In this document: positions 1 through 8,575 of the stretch, piece by piece
Layout of the letters: each line of letters starts with the position of its first letter
Numbering within the stretch: the first letter of the stretch is position 1
NCBI GenBank assembly: GCA_023408815.1
Contig: JAEYJO010000030.1
Location: 1-64,000 of the forward strand
Origin: Bacillota bacterium
GTDB lineage: Bacteria > Bacillota > Clostridia > Lachnospirales > Lachnospiraceae
Reading direction: 5' to 3'
Length of the DNA: 64,000 nucleotides
The notes under the pieces: generated by a model
The model's database searches: none
The model's input: only the letters and a program-made list of their open reading frames with translations
Told to the model about the DNA's origin: nothing
Program-made: the position numbers and the translations under genes

Positions 1-59
1 AAGCACCTCTGAACAATATCTATTTTGACTTCAAAGGAAAACTTTGCTTTTCTGCCCAT
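1..59 (-). CDS. IS3-like transposase OrfA, N-terminal fragment (runs off the left edge)
   Basis: Reading leftwards from an ATG at 59 gives MGRKAKFSFEVKIDIVQRC, which resembles the start of the helix-turn-helix OrfA protein of IS3/IS150-type elements. Only 19 codons are inside the window, so family and integrity cannot be settled. A ribosome site (GAAGGGAG on the minus strand) lies about 10 bases upstream and is buried in the hairpin at 63-125. The element probably ends near 128, where a TG dinucleotide on the minus strand is compatible with the TG...CA ends of IS3 elements. Confidence 0.6.
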   Translation of the reverse strand, partial: MGRKAKFSFEVKIDIVQRC

Positions 60-62
60 AAA

Positions 63-125
63 ATATGCTCCCTTCTAAGTGACAAGCTTTTATTATTTCA
101 CTTGTCTACCTAGAAGGGAGCATAT
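63..125. repeat. Long hairpin at the IS end, covering the transposase ribosome site
   Basis: Positions 63-77 and 111-125 are perfect 15-bp inverted copies (ATATGCTCCCTTCTA and its complement). An inner GACAAG/CTTGTC pair (81-86, 101-106) continues the stem. The transposase ribosome site lies in the 63-77 arm, so readthrough RNA from outside would hide it. That arrangement is known as protection against impinging transcription in several IS families. Confidence 0.7.
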
Positions 126-347
126 CACATCCGATACAAGGAAAAGATTAGCTGCTTCTTTATTTAATATATGAAATAGTATTAAAATATAATATTTTCA
201 CGGAATATTAATAGAATAATATGTTAAAAAGGATTTCAATATTTTCTAAGTCGAGATATAATGAAGGTATATCAGGAGTATATTCAGAATATATTCGAAG
301 CCGGCCGGGCGAAACCATTTATTATAACACATAAGAAAGAACAGAAA

Positions 348-653
348 ATGAGAAAGCAGTTAGAGGGACAGATAAATCTCTTCGATATTTTTATTTCTGA
401 GGAATCGGAGAAACCACAAAAATCAGAGGAAGTAAAAAAAGACGGCAAGCAGTATTTTGAAGAATGTAAGATGTGCTGGTGTTTCGACTGCAGACACAAT
501 GCCGTAAACGAAGGAGTCCCCAGAGAATTCATGGGAGAGTATAAGCCCTGTCCGTCGTGTACGTTTTGTACAGACAGGGATAAAGCAGATCCTTGTGAAA
601 TCGGCTCTTATGACAACGGATGTAAGGTTCGTTCCGAAGAGGAAGGAATTTAA
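348..653 (+). CDS. Small cysteine-rich protein, unknown function
   Basis: 101 residues from the ATG at 348, which follows an AAGAAAG ribosome site. An in-frame ATG at 261 has no ribosome site and is less likely. The protein opens MRKQLEGQINLFDIF, has an acidic/lysine-rich middle, and then carries two cysteine clusters (CKMCWCFDC and CPSCTFC) plus two later cysteines. This suggests one or two bound zinc ions or a disulfide-rich fold. No catalytic motif is visible. Similar short proteins occur in phage and accessory regions of clostridia, which fits the IS remnant just upstream. I do not recognise the function. Confidence 0.55.
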   Translation: MRKQLEGQINLFDIFISEESEKPQKSEEVKKDGKQYFEECKMCWCFDCRHNAVNEGVPREFMGEYKPCPSCTFCTDRDKADPCEIGSYDNGCKVRSEEEGI

Positions 654-731
654 TGGTAACGGCCAATCGGGGAGGCTTTGGGAATTTCAGAAGATATCTA
701 AAAATGTAATGCTGCAAAAGGAGAAGACGAA

Positions 732-1697
732 ATGAAAAAGGAATTTGATGTAGTTGCATTAGGGGAATTGCTGATTGACTTTACGGATAACGGAGTGAGT
801 GAGCAGGGAAATACAATATTTGAAGCCAATCCGGGGGGAGCTCCGTGCAACGTGCTGGCTATGCTTCAGAAATTAGGCGACCGTACTGCGTTTATCGGAA
901 AGGTCGGGGAAGATATATTCGGAACGAAATTAAAGGGAGTTTTGGAGGAAGTAGGAATCAATACTACCGGTTTGATCGTGGATAAGGATGCAAGGACTAC
1001 TTTGGCATTTGTTCAGACTTTTGAAGACGGAGACAGAGATTTTTCTTTCTACCGTAATCCTGGCGCGGACATGCTGCTGACGGAAGACGAGATAGATGAA
1101 AAGCTGATCAAGCATAGCGAGATTTTCCATTTCGGAACCTTATCCATGACTCATAAAGGGGTTCGTAAAGCTACGAAAAAGGCAATCAAAATGGCGAAGG
1201 AGCATGGTGCACTGATTTCTTTCGACCCCAATCTGCGCCCGCCCCTTTGGGAGTCTTTGGAAGAAGCCAAGGAGCAGGTAGCGTACGGGCTGGGTAAATG
1301 CGATATTTTGAAGATTTCCGACAACGAAATTCAGTGGTTTACCGGAGAAGAGGATTACGATAAGGGTATAGAGAAACTGCGAAAGGAATACGGCATCCCT
1401 TTGATCGTGCTGTCTATGGGAAAAGACGGAAGCAGAGCTTATTATAAGGATATCAAGGTAGATAAGCCTGCTTTTGTTCAGGAAAAGACAATAGAGACCA
1501 CGGGCGCGGGAGATACCTTCGGCGGCTGCTGTCTGCACCATATATTGAAATACGGTATTGATAACCTGAATGAAGAGAAGCTGGATGAAATGCTTACTTT
1601 CGCCAATGCTGCCGCTTCTATCGTTACGACGAGGAAGGGTGCCTTGCGCGTAATGCCCGCAAAGAATGAAGTGGAAGAATTTATTAAGACCTATTAA
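732..1697 (+). CDS. scrK: Fructokinase, PfkB/ribokinase family
   Basis: 321 residues, normal for the family, after an AAAAGGAG ribosome site. It should phosphorylate fructose to fructose-6-phosphate in the cytoplasm. It opens with VVALGELLIDF, has the sugar-binding NPGGAPCNV segment (about 33-41), the middle DPNLRPPLW motif (165-173), and the anion-hole/catalytic ETTGAGDTFGG signature with Asp261 as the likely base. The short N-terminal 'lid' and DPNLRPPLW favour fructokinase over ribokinase or 2-keto-3-deoxygluconate kinase, but sugar specificity is inferred. The debranching-enzyme gene begins 37 bases downstream, so the two are probably co-transcribed. Confidence 0.9.
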   Translation: MKKEFDVVALGELLIDFTDNGVSEQGNTIFEANPGGAPCNVLAMLQKLGDRTAFIGKVGEDIFGTKLKGVLEEVGINTTGLIVDKDARTTLAFVQTFEDGDRDFSFYRNPGADMLLTEDEIDEKLIKHSEIFHFGTLSMTHKGVRKATKKAIKMAKEHGALISFDPNLRPPLWESLEEAKEQVAYGLGKCDILKISDNEIQWFTGEEDYDKGIEKLRKEYGIPLIVLSMGKDGSRAYYKDIKVDKPAFVQEKTIETTGAGDTFGGCCLHHILKYGIDNLNEEKLDEMLTFANAAASIVTTRKGALRVMPAKNEVEEFIKTY

Positions 1698-1734
1698 GTA
1701 TTGCCCACCGGATAATCGGGCTTGGAGGACAAGA

Positions 1735-3858
1735 ATGGAAGAAAATAAAATTATTTCTCCCCTAAGCAGCATTCATATGATTCCGATGGACGTAATAGAC
1801 GGTTTTCAAGTGAGGCCGGGGATGTACGAAATTAACGGGGCAGTGGCGATTCCCTGCGGCGTTAATTTCACAGTACATTCCTTCGGTGCTACCTCCTGCG
1901 AACTGCTTTTGTTTAAGAGGATGGAAGAGGAACCCTATGCGGTACTAAGATTTCCCGAAAATTATAAGATAGGAAAGGTATACTCGATGATCGTATTCGG
2001 GCTGAAGATAGAAGAATTCGAGTATGCCTACCGTTTGGACGGACCACATGCCTCCCAGAAAGGACTTTTATTCGATAAAGATAAGTGCTTGTTAGACATA
2101 TATGCAAAGGCAGTTACCGGTCAGAGCGTGTGGGGCATGGAGAAAAAAGAGACGGTCTGTTACAAAGCCCGGGTGGTGAAGGACGATTTCGACTGGAGGA
2201 ATAACGGGCGGCCTTTGATACCTATGGCAGATTTAATCATATATGAAATGCACATCCGGGGATTTACCTATCACAAATCTTCAGGCGTGAAATATCCGGG
2301 AACCTTTGAGGGTTTAAGGGAAAAGATACCTTATCTGAAGGAGCTTGGAATAAACGCCGTCGAGCTAATGCCTATCTTTGAATTCGACGAAATGTCCGAT
2401 TACCGGGAAGTAGATGGAAAGCCTTTAATTAATTACTGGGGCTATAATACTGTCAGTTTTTTCGCTCCGAATACGAGTTATGCAGGAAAAGTTGAGTATA
2501 ACAGAGAGGGTACGGAGCTTAAGGAGCTTATAAAGGAATTGAACGACAATGGTATTGAATGCTTTCTCGACGTGGTTTTCAACCACACGGCGGAGGGCAA
2601 CGAGCAGGGGCCATTCTTTTCTTTCAAGGGCTTCGATAATAATATTTATTATATGCTTACTCCGGAGGGCTCTTATTATAATTTCAGCGGGTGTGGAAAT
2701 ACGCTGAACTGCAATCATCCTATCGTGCAGCAGATGATACTGGAATGCCTGCGGTATTGGGTAACGGCATATCACATTGACGGTTTTCGTTTCGATTTGG
2801 CCAGCATATTAGGGCGTAACGAGGACGGCTCTCCGATGAGCAAGCCTCCTCTGCTGCAAAGCCTCGCTTTCGACCCTATTCTTGGAAATGTGAAGCTCAT
2901 TGCCGAGGCGTGGGATGCGGGAGGCCTTTATCAGGTAGGCAGCTTCCCTGCATGGAACCGCTGGGCGGAGTGGAACGGTAAATATCGGGACGATATGCGC
3001 AATTTCCTGAAGGGCGATTATGGCATGGCGGACATTGCGGCGCAGCGGATCACCGGTTCCAGGGATTTGTATCTTCCCGAATTCAGAGGTACTAACGCGT
3101 CGGTAAACTTTCTGACCTGCCACGACGGTTTTACGTTATGGGATTTATATTCCTACAATATGAAGCATAACGAAGCCAACGGCTGGGGCAATACGGATGG
3201 AAGCGACGATAACAGAAGCTGGAACTGCGGAGCAGAAGGTGAGACAGAGGATAAGGAAATTCTCGCACTTCGCAGGAGAATGATAAAAAATGCGGCAGCA
3301 GTTCTTATGCTAAGCCGCGGAACACCGATGTTCCTGGCCGGAGATGAATTCGGCAATACCCAGTATGGAAATAATAATGCTTATTGCCAGGATAATGAGA
3401 TCTCGTGGCTTAACTGGGATATGCTGGAGAAAAACAGAGATATCTGCGAGTTCTTTAAATATATGATTCAGTTTAGGAAGAGGCATGTTATTGTCCGGAA
3501 GTTTTCCGGACGCTGTTCCTTAGGTTTTCCGGAGATTCAGGTGATGGAGCCGGAAGAGAACTTTAAGGTACTGCGTATCGTTTATGCAGGGCGAAATGCT
3601 CAGGACGGCATAAATGAAAAAGATGATATCGTGTGTCTGGCAATCAATGTATTCTGGGAAGAGCAGGAATTTCTGCTGCCGGGTTTAGTTCCCGGTATGG
3701 AGTGGTTTGTAGCGGCAGATACGGGGTTGAAATATCTTAGGGATGCTATTCCGCGGTCGGAGGAGGATATGCCGGAGGTAATCTGTGGAAGGATGCGGAT
3801 GATGCCTCGTTCGGTATGTGTGTTTGTGGTAAAAGAAGTGGGTGAATTTCGCAAGTGA
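1735..3858 (+). CDS. glgX: Glycogen debranching enzyme, GlgX/isoamylase type (GH13)
   Basis: 707 residues from the ATG at 1735, chosen because GGAGG sits just before it; an upstream ATG at 1666 lies inside the fructokinase gene. It cleaves alpha-1,6 branches of glycogen or limit dextrins. An N-terminal beta-sandwich (CBM48-like, about 25-130) precedes a GH13 barrel. All four conserved regions are present: DVVFNHTAEG (Asp279), GFRFDLAS (nucleophile Asp354), IAEAWDAGG (acid Glu391) and LTCHDG (Asp464). The NHT / AEAWD pattern is that of GlgX and isoamylases rather than pullulanase or alpha-amylase. It sits downstream of fructokinase in a storage-carbon unit. Confidence 0.9.
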   Translation: MEENKIISPLSSIHMIPMDVIDGFQVRPGMYEINGAVAIPCGVNFTVHSFGATSCELLLFKRMEEEPYAVLRFPENYKIGKVYSMIVFGLKIEEFEYAYRLDGPHASQKGLLFDKDKCLLDIYAKAVTGQSVWGMEKKETVCYKARVVKDDFDWRNNGRPLIPMADLIIYEMHIRGFTYHKSSGVKYPGTFEGLREKIPYLKELGINAVELMPIFEFDEMSDYREVDGKPLINYWGYNTVSFFAPNTSYAGKVEYNREGTELKELIKELNDNGIECFLDVVFNHTAEGNEQGPFFSFKGFDNNIYYMLTPEGSYYNFSGCGNTLNCNHPIVQQMILECLRYWVTAYHIDGFRFDLASILGRNEDGSPMSKPPLLQSLAFDPILGNVKLIAEAWDAGGLYQVGSFPAWNRWAEWNGKYRDDMRNFLKGDYGMADIAAQRITGSRDLYLPEFRGTNASVNFLTCHDGFTLWDLYSYNMKHNEANGWGNTDGSDDNRSWNCGAEGETEDKEILALRRRMIKNAAAVLMLSRGTPMFLAGDEFGNTQYGNNNAYCQDNEISWLNWDMLEKNRDICEFFKYMIQFRKRHVIVRKFSGRCSLGFPEIQVMEPEENFKVLRIVYAGRNAQDGINEKDDIVCLAINVFWEEQEFLLPGLVPGMEWFVAADTGLKYLRDAIPRSEEDMPEVICGRMRMMPRSVCVFVVKEVGEFRK

Positions 3859-3941
3859 TAAATGAGTATTTTAAGCATATACATACCATCTGTGGTATAG
3901 GCAATTACCTGATTAGCAAATAAAATAAAAGGAGAAAAGTT

Positions 3942-4931
3942 ATGGAGAAAGATTTATTGAAAAAAGTCAATCTGGGTGAAGACATCGGAACCCCCACGGA
4001 GACGGCTGCAGAAAATGAAGTCGGCACTCAGGAAACGATGGCGGATTACAGCAGAGAGCTGGAGGCTTCTTTCAGAAAAATCGGGGAAGGGGAGATTATA
4101 TCCGGTACGGTAATTTCTGTGAACGAGGAGGAAGTGATTCTCGATTTGAATTATTTTGCTCAGGGCATCATTAAGGCAGAAGATATGAGTAATGATCCGA
4201 AGTTTAATATTCTGGAGGAAGTGAAAATAGGATCTGTTATTGAGGCTACCGTGGTTAAGACGGACGATGGGGCAGGGAATATTCAACTTTCTTGTAAGGA
4301 AGCAAAGGATATCTTGTCATGGGATATTTTGAAGCAGTATCTGGAAGATGAGAAGGAAATTTCTGTGAAGGTGAGCGAAGTGGTAAACAGCGGAGTTATC
4401 GCTTATGCGGAAGGAATTCGGGGATTCATTCCTGCCTCACAGTTGTCTCTTACTTATGTAGAGGATTTGGAACCATGGATGAATCGACAGCTTACTGTGA
4501 AGGTCATTACGGTGGATGAAGAGAAGAAGAAGCTGGTTTTGTCCGCGAAGGCCGTGGAGAAGCAAAAAGCGGAGACGGAAATTAATCATAAGATTTCTAT
4601 GCTGGTTCCGGGTGCGGTACTGGAGGGAACGGTAGAATCTTTGATGCCTTACGGCGCGTTCGTCGCTCTTGCGGATGGACTCAGCGGCTTGGTGCATATT
4701 TCTCAGATTTCCGCTAAAAGGATTAAGAAGCCTTCTGAGGTACTGACAGTAGGAGATAAGGTGAAGGTTAAGGTGATAGGTACTAATGACCATAAAATCA
4801 GCTTGAGTATAAAGGCCGTGGAAGAGGATTCCAGACCCGACGAAATGGAAGAGAAGGAAGCCGCAGAATATAGCTCTAATGAGGAAATTGGTACGTCTCT
4901 TGGAGATTTGTTTAAAAAACTGAAGCTTTAA
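3942..4931 (+). CDS. S1-domain RNA-binding protein (small RpsA-like)
   Basis: 329 residues with a clear ribosome site (AAAAGGAG). An acidic N-terminal tail is followed by three OB-fold S1 domains at about 49-119, 138-205 and 222-292. The third is the most canonical (GAVLEGTVESLMPYGAFVAL...GLVHISQIS). Firmicutes carry such short S1 proteins in place of the six-domain S1 of proteobacteria; they bind mRNA and may help translation initiation or RNA turnover. A short acidic C-terminal tail follows. A short palindrome (TACC/GGTA) lies about 45 bases upstream of the gene. Confidence 0.85.
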   Translation: MEKDLLKKVNLGEDIGTPTETAAENEVGTQETMADYSRELEASFRKIGEGEIISGTVISVNEEEVILDLNYFAQGIIKAEDMSNDPKFNILEEVKIGSVIEATVVKTDDGAGNIQLSCKEAKDILSWDILKQYLEDEKEISVKVSEVVNSGVIAYAEGIRGFIPASQLSLTYVEDLEPWMNRQLTVKVITVDEEKKKLVLSAKAVEKQKAETEINHKISMLVPGAVLEGTVESLMPYGAFVALADGLSGLVHISQISAKRIKKPSEVLTVGDKVKVKVIGTNDHKISLSIKAVEEDSRPDEMEEKEAAEYSSNEEIGTSLGDLFKKLKL

Positions 4932-4973
4932 GTAAGAACGAAAGTAAAATAGAAAAAGGAAGTAAGATATAAA

Positions 4974-5444
4974 ATGTCAGTAGAAAGTGTTAAAAGATAT
5001 TTGAAGCCTTTCGGACTGGATGACAAGGTTAGGGAATTCCAGGTATCCAGTGCGACGGTGGAGCTTGCGGCTGCGGCCGCAGGCGTTATTCCGGCAAGAA
5101 TTGCCAAGACGCTCTCCTTTAAAACAGGTGATAGCGTTATATTAATCGTTACGTCGGGGGATGCCAAGGTCGACAACAAGAAGTATAAGTCCATATTCGG
5201 CACTAAGGCGAAGATGTTAACGCCGGAGGAAGTCATTGCTTATACGGGACATGCTGTAGGCGGTGTGTGTCCGTTTGACATTCCTGATAAAAACGTTAAG
5301 GTTTATCTGGATATTTCCATGAAGCGTTTTGAAACGGTCCTTCCAGCGGCAGGGAGCAGCAGCAGCTGTGTGGTGCTGACTCCTGAGGAGCTGGAAAGAG
5401 CATCACATGCTGGAGAATGGATCGATATTTGTTCTATTGCCTAA
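4974..5444 (+). CDS. ybaK: YbaK/EbsC-family aminoacyl-tRNA deacylase
   Basis: 156 residues, the usual length. The family hydrolyses mischarged tRNAs such as Cys-tRNA(Pro) in trans. Visible family features are the TAAAAAG-like helix (ATVELAAAAAGV), the conserved lysine segment IAKTLSFK, and the GGVCPF turn followed by DIPDKNVKVYLD. The protein ends with the usual LTPEELERAS helix. It starts 42 bases after the S1 gene and is followed by the LacI gene, so it may belong to a loose housekeeping operon. Substrate preference within the superfamily cannot be read from the sequence. Confidence 0.85.
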   Translation: MSVESVKRYLKPFGLDDKVREFQVSSATVELAAAAAGVIPARIAKTLSFKTGDSVILIVTSGDAKVDNKKYKSIFGTKAKMLTPEEVIAYTGHAVGGVCPFDIPDKNVKVYLDISMKRFETVLPAAGSSSSCVVLTPEELERASHAGEWIDICSIA

Positions 5445-5474
5445 ATTTACCGAATTACGGCGGAAGGATAAAAA

Positions 5475-6476
5475 GTGGCATCGAAAAAAGTGACTATTAA
5501 GGATGTGGCAAAGGAAGCCGGAGTATCCATATCTACAGTATCCAATGCTTTAAACGATGTAGATGTTCTGCATCCCGATACAAAACAGCATATTTTAAAA
5601 ATAGCGGAGAAACTGCATTACATGCCGAATTTGAACGGAAGAAATTTAAAGGCACAGGCGACCAATGTAATCGGACTGTTCATTAACTCCATAAAGGGAC
5701 CTTACTATGGAGTATTGGCAGATTCCATCTTTCGGGCATGCAAAAAGCATGGATATGAGTTGAATATTTTTATCAGCGACAAATCCAACAATATGATGGC
5801 AAATATTTTGGGCAAACGAGTGGACGGTGCCATCGTTTTAAACGGATGGATCAAGGAAGAGCATATAAAAATGCTGGTGGATAACGATATCCCCACTGTG
5901 TTCATAGATAGAGAAATGAAAGGAAAGTATATATCCAGCGTGGTGTTTGACTCCTATCACGAGGGCGAACTCGCCGCAAAGTTTTTGCTGGAATTAGGGC
6001 ATAAGACTGTCGCTTACATGCGAGGTGTGGAGAACAACTTCGACAGCACCGGACGAGAAAGAGGCTTTATTAACGTATTGAGGCAGGCGGGTATCACTTT
6101 GGAGGAAGATTATATCCTGCAGGGTGACTTTGAGCGGGAGGCTTCTTACAATTCCATGAAGGATTTTCTGGAGACGGGGAAGAATCTTCCTGAAGCTATC
6201 TTTGCCGCCAATGATGAAAGCGCGATTGGTACGCTGGAAGCGCTTTTAGAAGAGGGCATCCGTGTGCCGGAGCAGATTAGCGTTATCGGATGCGACGATA
6301 TCGAAACAGCACGGTTGGTAAGGCCCTCCCTCACCACCATCAGAACTTCTTTCGAAAAGCAGGGAGCACTCGCTGTAGAGCAGCTTGTAGGTCTGATAAG
6401 AGGGGAAGAGGAAGGCGGAATCATCATCTTGCATGGGAGAATCATACCGAGAGATTCTACCTGTCCGAGAGAATAA
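5475..6476 (+). CDS. LacI-family transcriptional regulator
   Basis: 333 residues starting at a GTG after CGGAAGGA. The N-terminal helix-turn-helix (VTIKDVAKEAGVSISTVSNALND, about 6-28) and hinge are typical, followed by a periplasmic-binding-protein-like ligand domain ending in the usual TTIRTSFEKQGALAVEQL segment. It probably senses a sugar or sugar phosphate. The gene is not next to an obvious transporter, so its regulon is unclear. The palindrome at 42999-43022 has the look of a LacI-family operator, but linking it to this protein is speculation. Confidence 0.9.
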   Translation: MASKKVTIKDVAKEAGVSISTVSNALNDVDVLHPDTKQHILKIAEKLHYMPNLNGRNLKAQATNVIGLFINSIKGPYYGVLADSIFRACKKHGYELNIFISDKSNNMMANILGKRVDGAIVLNGWIKEEHIKMLVDNDIPTVFIDREMKGKYISSVVFDSYHEGELAAKFLLELGHKTVAYMRGVENNFDSTGRERGFINVLRQAGITLEEDYILQGDFEREASYNSMKDFLETGKNLPEAIFAANDESAIGTLEALLEEGIRVPEQISVIGCDDIETARLVRPSLTTIRTSFEKQGALAVEQLVGLIRGEEEGGIIILHGRIIPRDSTCPRE

Positions 6477-6480
6477 CTCA

Positions 6481-6548
6481 GGGCAGGAGACCGGTTTACT
6501 TTTCATCAGCTCCGGCAGTTTATATTCTACCATCTGCCCCTTTTTTTC
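6481..6548 (+). terminator. Possible terminator between convergent LacI and cyclase genes
   Basis: GGGCAG at 6481-6486 or GGCAG at 6514-6518 can pair with CTGCCC near 6534-6539, followed directly by a T7 run. The stem is short and overlaps the 3' end of the cyclase gene on the other strand, so this is a weak call. Confidence 0.35.
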
Positions 6549-7801
6549 ATTTTGCATTGATACATCTTTTGATCGGCCTCTTTTAACAAGTCTGTAATAT
6601 TATAAGCAGAATCAGTACAATTAGAAAATGCCTTAATACCATAGCTGAAGGACATTGTATAAGGTTTGGGGGTTTTATTGCCGAGTTCTTTTAATTTGTC
6701 ACACATTCTTGTGATGATTTTTTCTGCCGCATCCTCTTCGCTGTTTTTAAAAATAATCATAAACTCATCCCCTCCATATCTGCAAACCATATCCGAATCA
6801 CGAACAGATGAGAGAAGTATGTTGGCAATACTTTTAATTGCATAATCACCTTCACTATGACCGTAGTTATCGTTGATGGGTTTCAGACCATCAATATCGA
6901 TAAAGGCAATGCAGTGTGTTTTTGAAGAACCGGTCCGGGCCATAATATTCTCCATTTCCTCCAGCCCGGATTTACGATTATAGGTTCCTGTCATTTCATC
7001 AATCGCGGCAGACATTTTTAATTGGCATTCATTAAATTTCCATTTGCTGATATTGTCAATCACGTTGAACACGCACACTTGTCCATTTGGCATTAAAAAC
7101 CTGTCGGATGTAATTTGATACCATGTGCTGCAGCTTTCTTCATAAATCTCCTGATGAATCGGAAAAATATTTTCTTCTTTGTCAATTATAATATTTGCTG
7201 CAATAAATTTGATTATATTGCTTTCCGTTTGTTCTGAAATGTATTTGATATCTCCAAATATTTCTTTCGCTGAGAGATTGGCGTATATCACACGTCCATT
7301 GCCGTCTACCTCCAAAACTGACACATGAAGAAGATTGAGTGTCTGGAGAATCTGATGATAACGCCAGCTATTGAATGATTTCGGCATATCGGGGGTAATG
7401 CTGCCGGCTTCCTGCGTAGAAAATATCGCTACCTGATCGATCAGTTCATTACATGCATCAAATAATTCACCGGTATTCTCAAATTTACTGACAACAGATC
7501 CTGACCGCAACTGCCGCAAACTCCATGTCAAAATGGACAGTTGGGAATGTAATTGCTTCAATGGACTGGCCATATAGTTATGTCGGGGTGGCATTGGAGT
7601 ATCCAGCTTACCTTGCGAAAGATCGATTGCCAGATGGTTTATTTCGTTCAGATTCTGAATCAATTGATTCATTTTTGTGATGAGTGTCTGCAGTTCGGGT
7701 ATAGAGGTATGTACTTCCATTACGCCACACTGCTTACCGGATAGCAGCTTCTCCAGTACATCTTGCATTGCTAGAAGTGTCTTTTGACTTATATCGTCCA
7801 C
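6527..7801 (-). CDS. Diguanylate cyclase with HAMP-like and PAS regions
   Basis: 424 residues. It should make c-di-GMP from two GTP. The N-terminal 130 residues look helical and HAMP-like (LAIDLSQGKLD) with no membrane segment. A PAS-like region spans about 150-255. The GGDEF domain has DEMTGTYNR (269-276), IDIDGLKPIND and an intact active site GGDEF at 343-347. A complete inhibitory site RDSD (334-337) lies exactly five residues upstream, so product feedback is expected. The protein appears cytosolic. It is 45 bases downstream of the V4R gene on the same strand, so the two form an operon and probably a sensory pair. Confidence 0.9.
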   Translation of the reverse strand: MDDISQKTLLAMQDVLEKLLSGKQCGVMEVHTSIPELQTLITKMNQLIQNLNEINHLAIDLSQGKLDTPMPPRHNYMASPLKQLHSQLSILTWSLRQLRSGSVVSKFENTGELFDACNELIDQVAIFSTQEAGSITPDMPKSFNSWRYHQILQTLNLLHVSVLEVDGNGRVIYANLSAKEIFGDIKYISEQTESNIIKFIAANIIIDKEENIFPIHQEIYEESCSTWYQITSDRFLMPNGQVCVFNVIDNISKWKFNECQLKMSAAIDEMTGTYNRKSGLEEMENIMARTGSSKTHCIAFIDIDGLKPINDNYGHSEGDYAIKSIANILLSSVRDSDMVCRYGGDEFMIIFKNSEEDAAEKIITRMCDKLKELGNKTPKPYTMSFSYGIKAFSNCTDSAYNITDLLKEADQKMYQCKMKKRGRW

Positions 7802-7846
7802 CTTCGTTACTTCCTTTCCTTACCATTCTCACATAGCTGCTGTAGA

Positions 7847-8368
7847 CTATTTGGGGGTTGCGGAAAATCGGCAGGTTCTGTCTCCGGTAGACCAGCAGTC
7901 GATTTCTTTTACAATAAATTGAATGCCGCTGTATGTTTCGAGGATACCTGCAATAAATCCTTCATCATAGTCACACACGGTTTCACCTGAAATAGGCAGG
8001 CCTGAACAATCCAGATCTTCTGAAACCGTCAAGGTAAAAGAAAGCGAATTCAAGTCGGCTTTATCTATACGCAGAACGCCAATTTTCAACTCTTTAAGTT
8101 TATTGGTAAGGTTAGCGATAAAGAAATCAAAGTCACCGGAAAGATCCAGCACATTCTTTGCCAGTTCCGTACCGGCCAAATGTCCGGCTGCACGATATAA
8201 CCTACTGGCAGTCGATTCATCGTATTCCCGGGATAAAATATCTTTCAAGGTATATTGAAACAGACGGTAAATGAGCACCGGCATATCCGGCCCAAGGTTT
8301 TTTCTGCCCTCTCCAATATTTCCAAGGCCCTCCCAAGTGAACTTGGATGGTTTATTTTCATATTTCAT
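7847..8368 (-). CDS. V4R-domain (4-vinyl reductase-like) small-molecule sensor protein
   Basis: 173 residues from the ATG at 8368, preceded by GGAGG; a longer frame to 8449 lacks such a site. The C-terminal half has the V4R pattern: a long strand/helix region, then CDYDEGFIAGILETYSG and a final ECWSTG-like core (EIDCWSTGDRTCRFS) with two cysteines. V4R domains bind small hydrophobic ligands or metals and are often fused or adjacent to signalling domains. Here the domain stands alone directly upstream of a diguanylate cyclase, suggesting it controls that enzyme. The ligand is unknown. Confidence 0.8.
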   Translation of the reverse strand: MKYENKPSKFTWEGLGNIGEGRKNLGPDMPVLIYRLFQYTLKDILSREYDESTASRLYRAAGHLAGTELAKNVLDLSGDFDFFIANLTNKLKELKIGVLRIDKADLNSLSFTLTVSEDLDCSGLPISGETVCDYDEGFIAGILETYSGIQFIVKEIDCWSTGDRTCRFSATPK

Positions 8369-8575
8369 ACAGGATTCCTCCTTTAAGGTCAGGTGAAATA
8401 GAGTACATAGCCGTACTCGCGGAATAAGTATAAAATGGCTAAACAGCATTATGGTTTACTATGCGCTCAATTTGCCTTTTTTTGTTCCCAATTACATAAG
8501 GATATTCTGCGGAGAACCATGGACGAATACATGCATACAGAACGACCAGGTACTACTGGACTATAAGAGAGCGTC

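Noticed and set aside
1140..1772. 210-codon minus-strand frame opposite fructokinase
   Set aside because: Shadow of the coding strand; the fructokinase reading is unambiguous.
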